Assembly (NCBI GenBank): GCA_022821985.1
Contig: JAJECP010000039.1
Coordinates: 1-64,000 of the forward strand
Reading direction: 5' to 3'
DNA from: Acidimicrobiia bacterium
GTDB taxonomy: Bacteria; Actinomycetota; Acidimicrobiia; Acidimicrobiales; Poriferisodalaceae
DNA: 64,000 nucleotides
Positions 62,632 to 64,000 of the stretch are shown piece after piece. The notes under the pieces are model-generated. The model was not told the origin of the DNA and made no database searches. It was given only the letters and a program-made list of their open reading frames with translations. Made by a program: the position numbers and the translations under genes. Numbering within the stretch: position 1 is the stretch's first letter; every line of letters starts with the position of its first letter.

Positions 62632-63486
62632 GTGCGCAACACGGCCAAGACCACCGTTCTTCTGGCTGGCCTCGCCGGCCTGATCCTGTGGATCGGCAGC
62701 TTCTGGGGCCAAGGCGGCCTCACGATCGCCGTCATCTTCGGCTTGGCCGTGGTGGGCGGCAGTTACTGGTTCAGCGACAAGCTCGCGATCCGCTCGGCCC
62801 GAGCCCAAGAGGTCCAGCCGCACCAGCTTCCCGACTACTGGCGGATCATGCAGGAGCTGACCACGCTGTCGGGCCTGCCGATGCCGCGTCTGTACGTCTC
62901 GCCCGACCCGCAGCCCAACGCCTTCGCCACCGGCCGTAATCCTCGCAACGCCGCCGTCTGCGTGACCGAAGGACTCATCCGCAACCTCAGCTGGTACGAG
63001 ATCCGCGGTGTGCTGGCCCACGAGATGGCACACATCCGCAACCGTGACATTCTCATCGGTTCGGTAGCTGCCGCGGTGGCCACGATCATCACGTTTGCGG
63101 CCCGCATGGCACAGTTCGCCTTGATCTTCGGCGGCGGCAGAGGTGACGGCGACCGGAACCCGTTCGGCGAGATCCTGCTCATCATCCTGGCGCCGATCGC
63201 CGCGTTGCTGCTGCAGATGGCCATCAGCCGCAGTCGCGAGTACCAGGCAGACCGCACTGCTGCCCGCCTGATCGGCGACGGCGAGCCGCTGGCCCGGGCG
63301 CTCGAGAAGCTCGACGTGGCCTCCAAGACCGTGCCGAGCCTGGCCGATCCGAACCAGGCCCAGATGTACATCGCGAACCCGCTGGCCAGCCGCCGCATGG
63401 GCTTCAAGGGGCTGTTCACGACGCACCCGCCGATGGAGGAGCGCATCCGCCGCCTGCGGGACGGCTCCTGGCAAGAAACGATCTGA
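62632..63486 (+). CDS. htpX: HtpX-type zinc metalloprotease
   Basis: A 284-residue M48 membrane protease that degrades misfolded membrane proteins in other bacteria. Two N-terminal helices (about 8-45) precede SGLPMPRLYVSPDPQPNAFATGR; the zinc motif is VLAHEMAHIRNRD and the third ligand is in SREYQADRTAA. GTG 62632 is chosen because the ATGAGG site overlaps the other candidate, GTG 62620. The gene converges on the yajQ-type gene with 51 bases between. Confidence 0.92.
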   Translation: MRNTAKTTVLLAGLAGLILWIGSFWGQGGLTIAVIFGLAVVGGSYWFSDKLAIRSARAQEVQPHQLPDYWRIMQELTTLSGLPMPRLYVSPDPQPNAFATGRNPRNAAVCVTEGLIRNLSWYEIRGVLAHEMAHIRNRDILIGSVAAAVATIITFAARMAQFALIFGGGRGDGDRNPFGEILLIILAPIAALLLQMAISRSREYQADRTAARLIGDGEPLARALEKLDVASKTVPSLADPNQAQMYIANPLASRRMGFKGLFTTHPPMEERIRRLRDGSWQETI

Positions 63487-63537
63487 GCCTGGCGAACAGC
63501 CGTCGAATGCCGGCTGGCTGCTCGATGCAGGCCGGTG

Positions 63538-64000
63538 TCAGTCGCGGAAGTTCTCGAACTGCAGGGGGACGTCGAAGTCGCCGGCCTTCAGCTCGGCGAT
63601 GACGGCCTGCAAGTCGTCACGCTTCTTTGACATCACCCGAAGCTGATCGCCCTGGGTCTGCGATTGCACGCCCTTGATGCCGAGACCCTTGATGAACTTG
63701 TTGAGCTCGCGTGCCCGGTCCGACGAGATGCCGGCCTGCAGGGCAGCGGCCTGGCGCACTGAGCCGCCTGAGGCCTCCTCGACGTTGCCGTAGTGGACGG
63801 CCTTCAGGCTGACCTGGCGGCGCACCAGCTTCTCTTCCAGCACCTGGCGCATCGCCGTGAGGCGATCCTCGGTGCTCGACCGCATGTTGATGGCGCCCTC
63901 GCCCAGCTCCACGGCACTGCCCGTGTTGCGGAAGTCGTAACGGTTGGCGATCTCACGGGACGCCTGATCCACGGCGTTGCGGATCTCCTGCATGTCCACC
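63538..64000 (-). CDS. YajQ-family nucleotide-binding protein (5' end outside window)
   Basis: At least 153 residues are visible; the family usually begins about 10-11 residues earlier with a FDVVSE-like strand, so the start lies beyond 64000. Seen: MQEIRNAVDQASREIANRYDFR, EDRLTAMRQVLEEKLVRRQV, and the end VPLQFENFRD. YajQ proteins bind c-di-GMP or other nucleotides in some species; a role here is not shown. It is monocistronic as far as visible. A weak CCGGC/GCCGG pairing (63510-63535) lies in the convergent gap. Confidence 0.92.
   Translation of the reverse strand, partial: VDMQEIRNAVDQASREIANRYDFRNTGSAVELGEGAINMRSSTEDRLTAMRQVLEEKLVRRQVSLKAVHYGNVEEASGGSVRQAAALQAGISSDRARELNKFIKGLGIKGVQSQTQGDQLRVMSKKRDDLQAVIAELKAGDFDVPLQFENFRD

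Noticed and set aside
1..64000. tRNA, rRNA or riboswitch genes
   Set aside because: I looked through the gaps for cloverleaf ends, a B12-box near cobD and similar signals and saw none; nearly all gaps are short. A covariance-model scan would settle this.

Overview
The window is GC-rich, uses GTG and TTG starts often, and packs its genes into operons that overlap by 1-8 bases. The gene content points to a high-GC actinobacterium, most likely an uncultured or poorly characterised member of the class Acidimicrobiia: a mycothiol-type glycosyltransferase followed by a YbjN gene, C5-pathway haem genes, a split b6-like cytochrome bc complex, a 14-gene complex I operon, CobD and a YajQ protein. The class assignment is inference from family content and order, not from a search.

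Layout. 1-119: 3' end of a transposase. 189-3276: MoaD/ThiS-like protein, membrane protein, MshA-like glycosyltransferase, YbjN protein. 3277-9652: proC behind a strong 15-bp inverted repeat, a divergent SAM-hydrolase-family protein, a 29-residue membrane peptide, then hemA-hemC-hemD-hemL (hemB absent). 9665-11719, minus strand: FAD reductase of the geranylgeranyl/menaquinone reductase family and a membrane-anchored cytochrome c. 12063-17512: cytochrome bc operon with an embedded 2[4Fe-4S] ferredoxin, split cytochrome b, Rieske protein, dihaem cytochrome c and two unassigned membrane proteins. 17582-33316: complete nuoA-N. 33463-34557, minus: secreted two-domain repeat protein. 34676-44496: self-contained sugar phosphotransferase (PTS) locus with a 588-residue dehydrogenase, a PfkB kinase, EI, a PRD regulator, EIIC, EIIB, EIIA, HPr and two unknowns. 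44596-55375: a second complex I cluster, nuoABCDHIJKLMN, without nuoEFG. 55557-56905: small membrane protein and a MidA/NDUFAF7-type methyltransferase. 56995-64000: cobD, a lower-GC orphan secreted protein, a small membrane protein, acs, a HAD phosphatase, an SDR-type protein, htpX and the 3' part of a yajQ-family gene.

How it fits together. Most of the window is respiratory. NADH would enter through the 14-subunit complex I. The 11-subunit complex has no NADH module and must take electrons from another donor; a ferredoxin is the natural candidate and one is encoded in the bc operon. Both complexes would reduce menaquinone (a possible MenJ-type reductase is encoded beside them), which the b6-like bc complex reoxidises to membrane-bound cytochromes c. 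Haem and cobalamin genes supply cofactors, and acs feeds acetate to central metabolism. The methyltransferase after the second nuo cluster belongs to the family whose mitochondrial member methylates an arginine of the NuoD homologue; that arginine is present in NuoD2 and absent in NuoD1.

The most unusual features are the split between the two complex I clusters, 30-bp-period hairpin repeats built into the 3' ends of nuoA, nuoB and nuoF, a shared N-terminal peptide on two bc-complex proteins, and the PTS locus with its internally duplicated dehydrogenase and a PRD regulator in which most phosphorylatable histidines appear to be tyrosine. No tRNA, rRNA or CRISPR array was seen. All family assignments come from reading motifs and have not been checked by database search.
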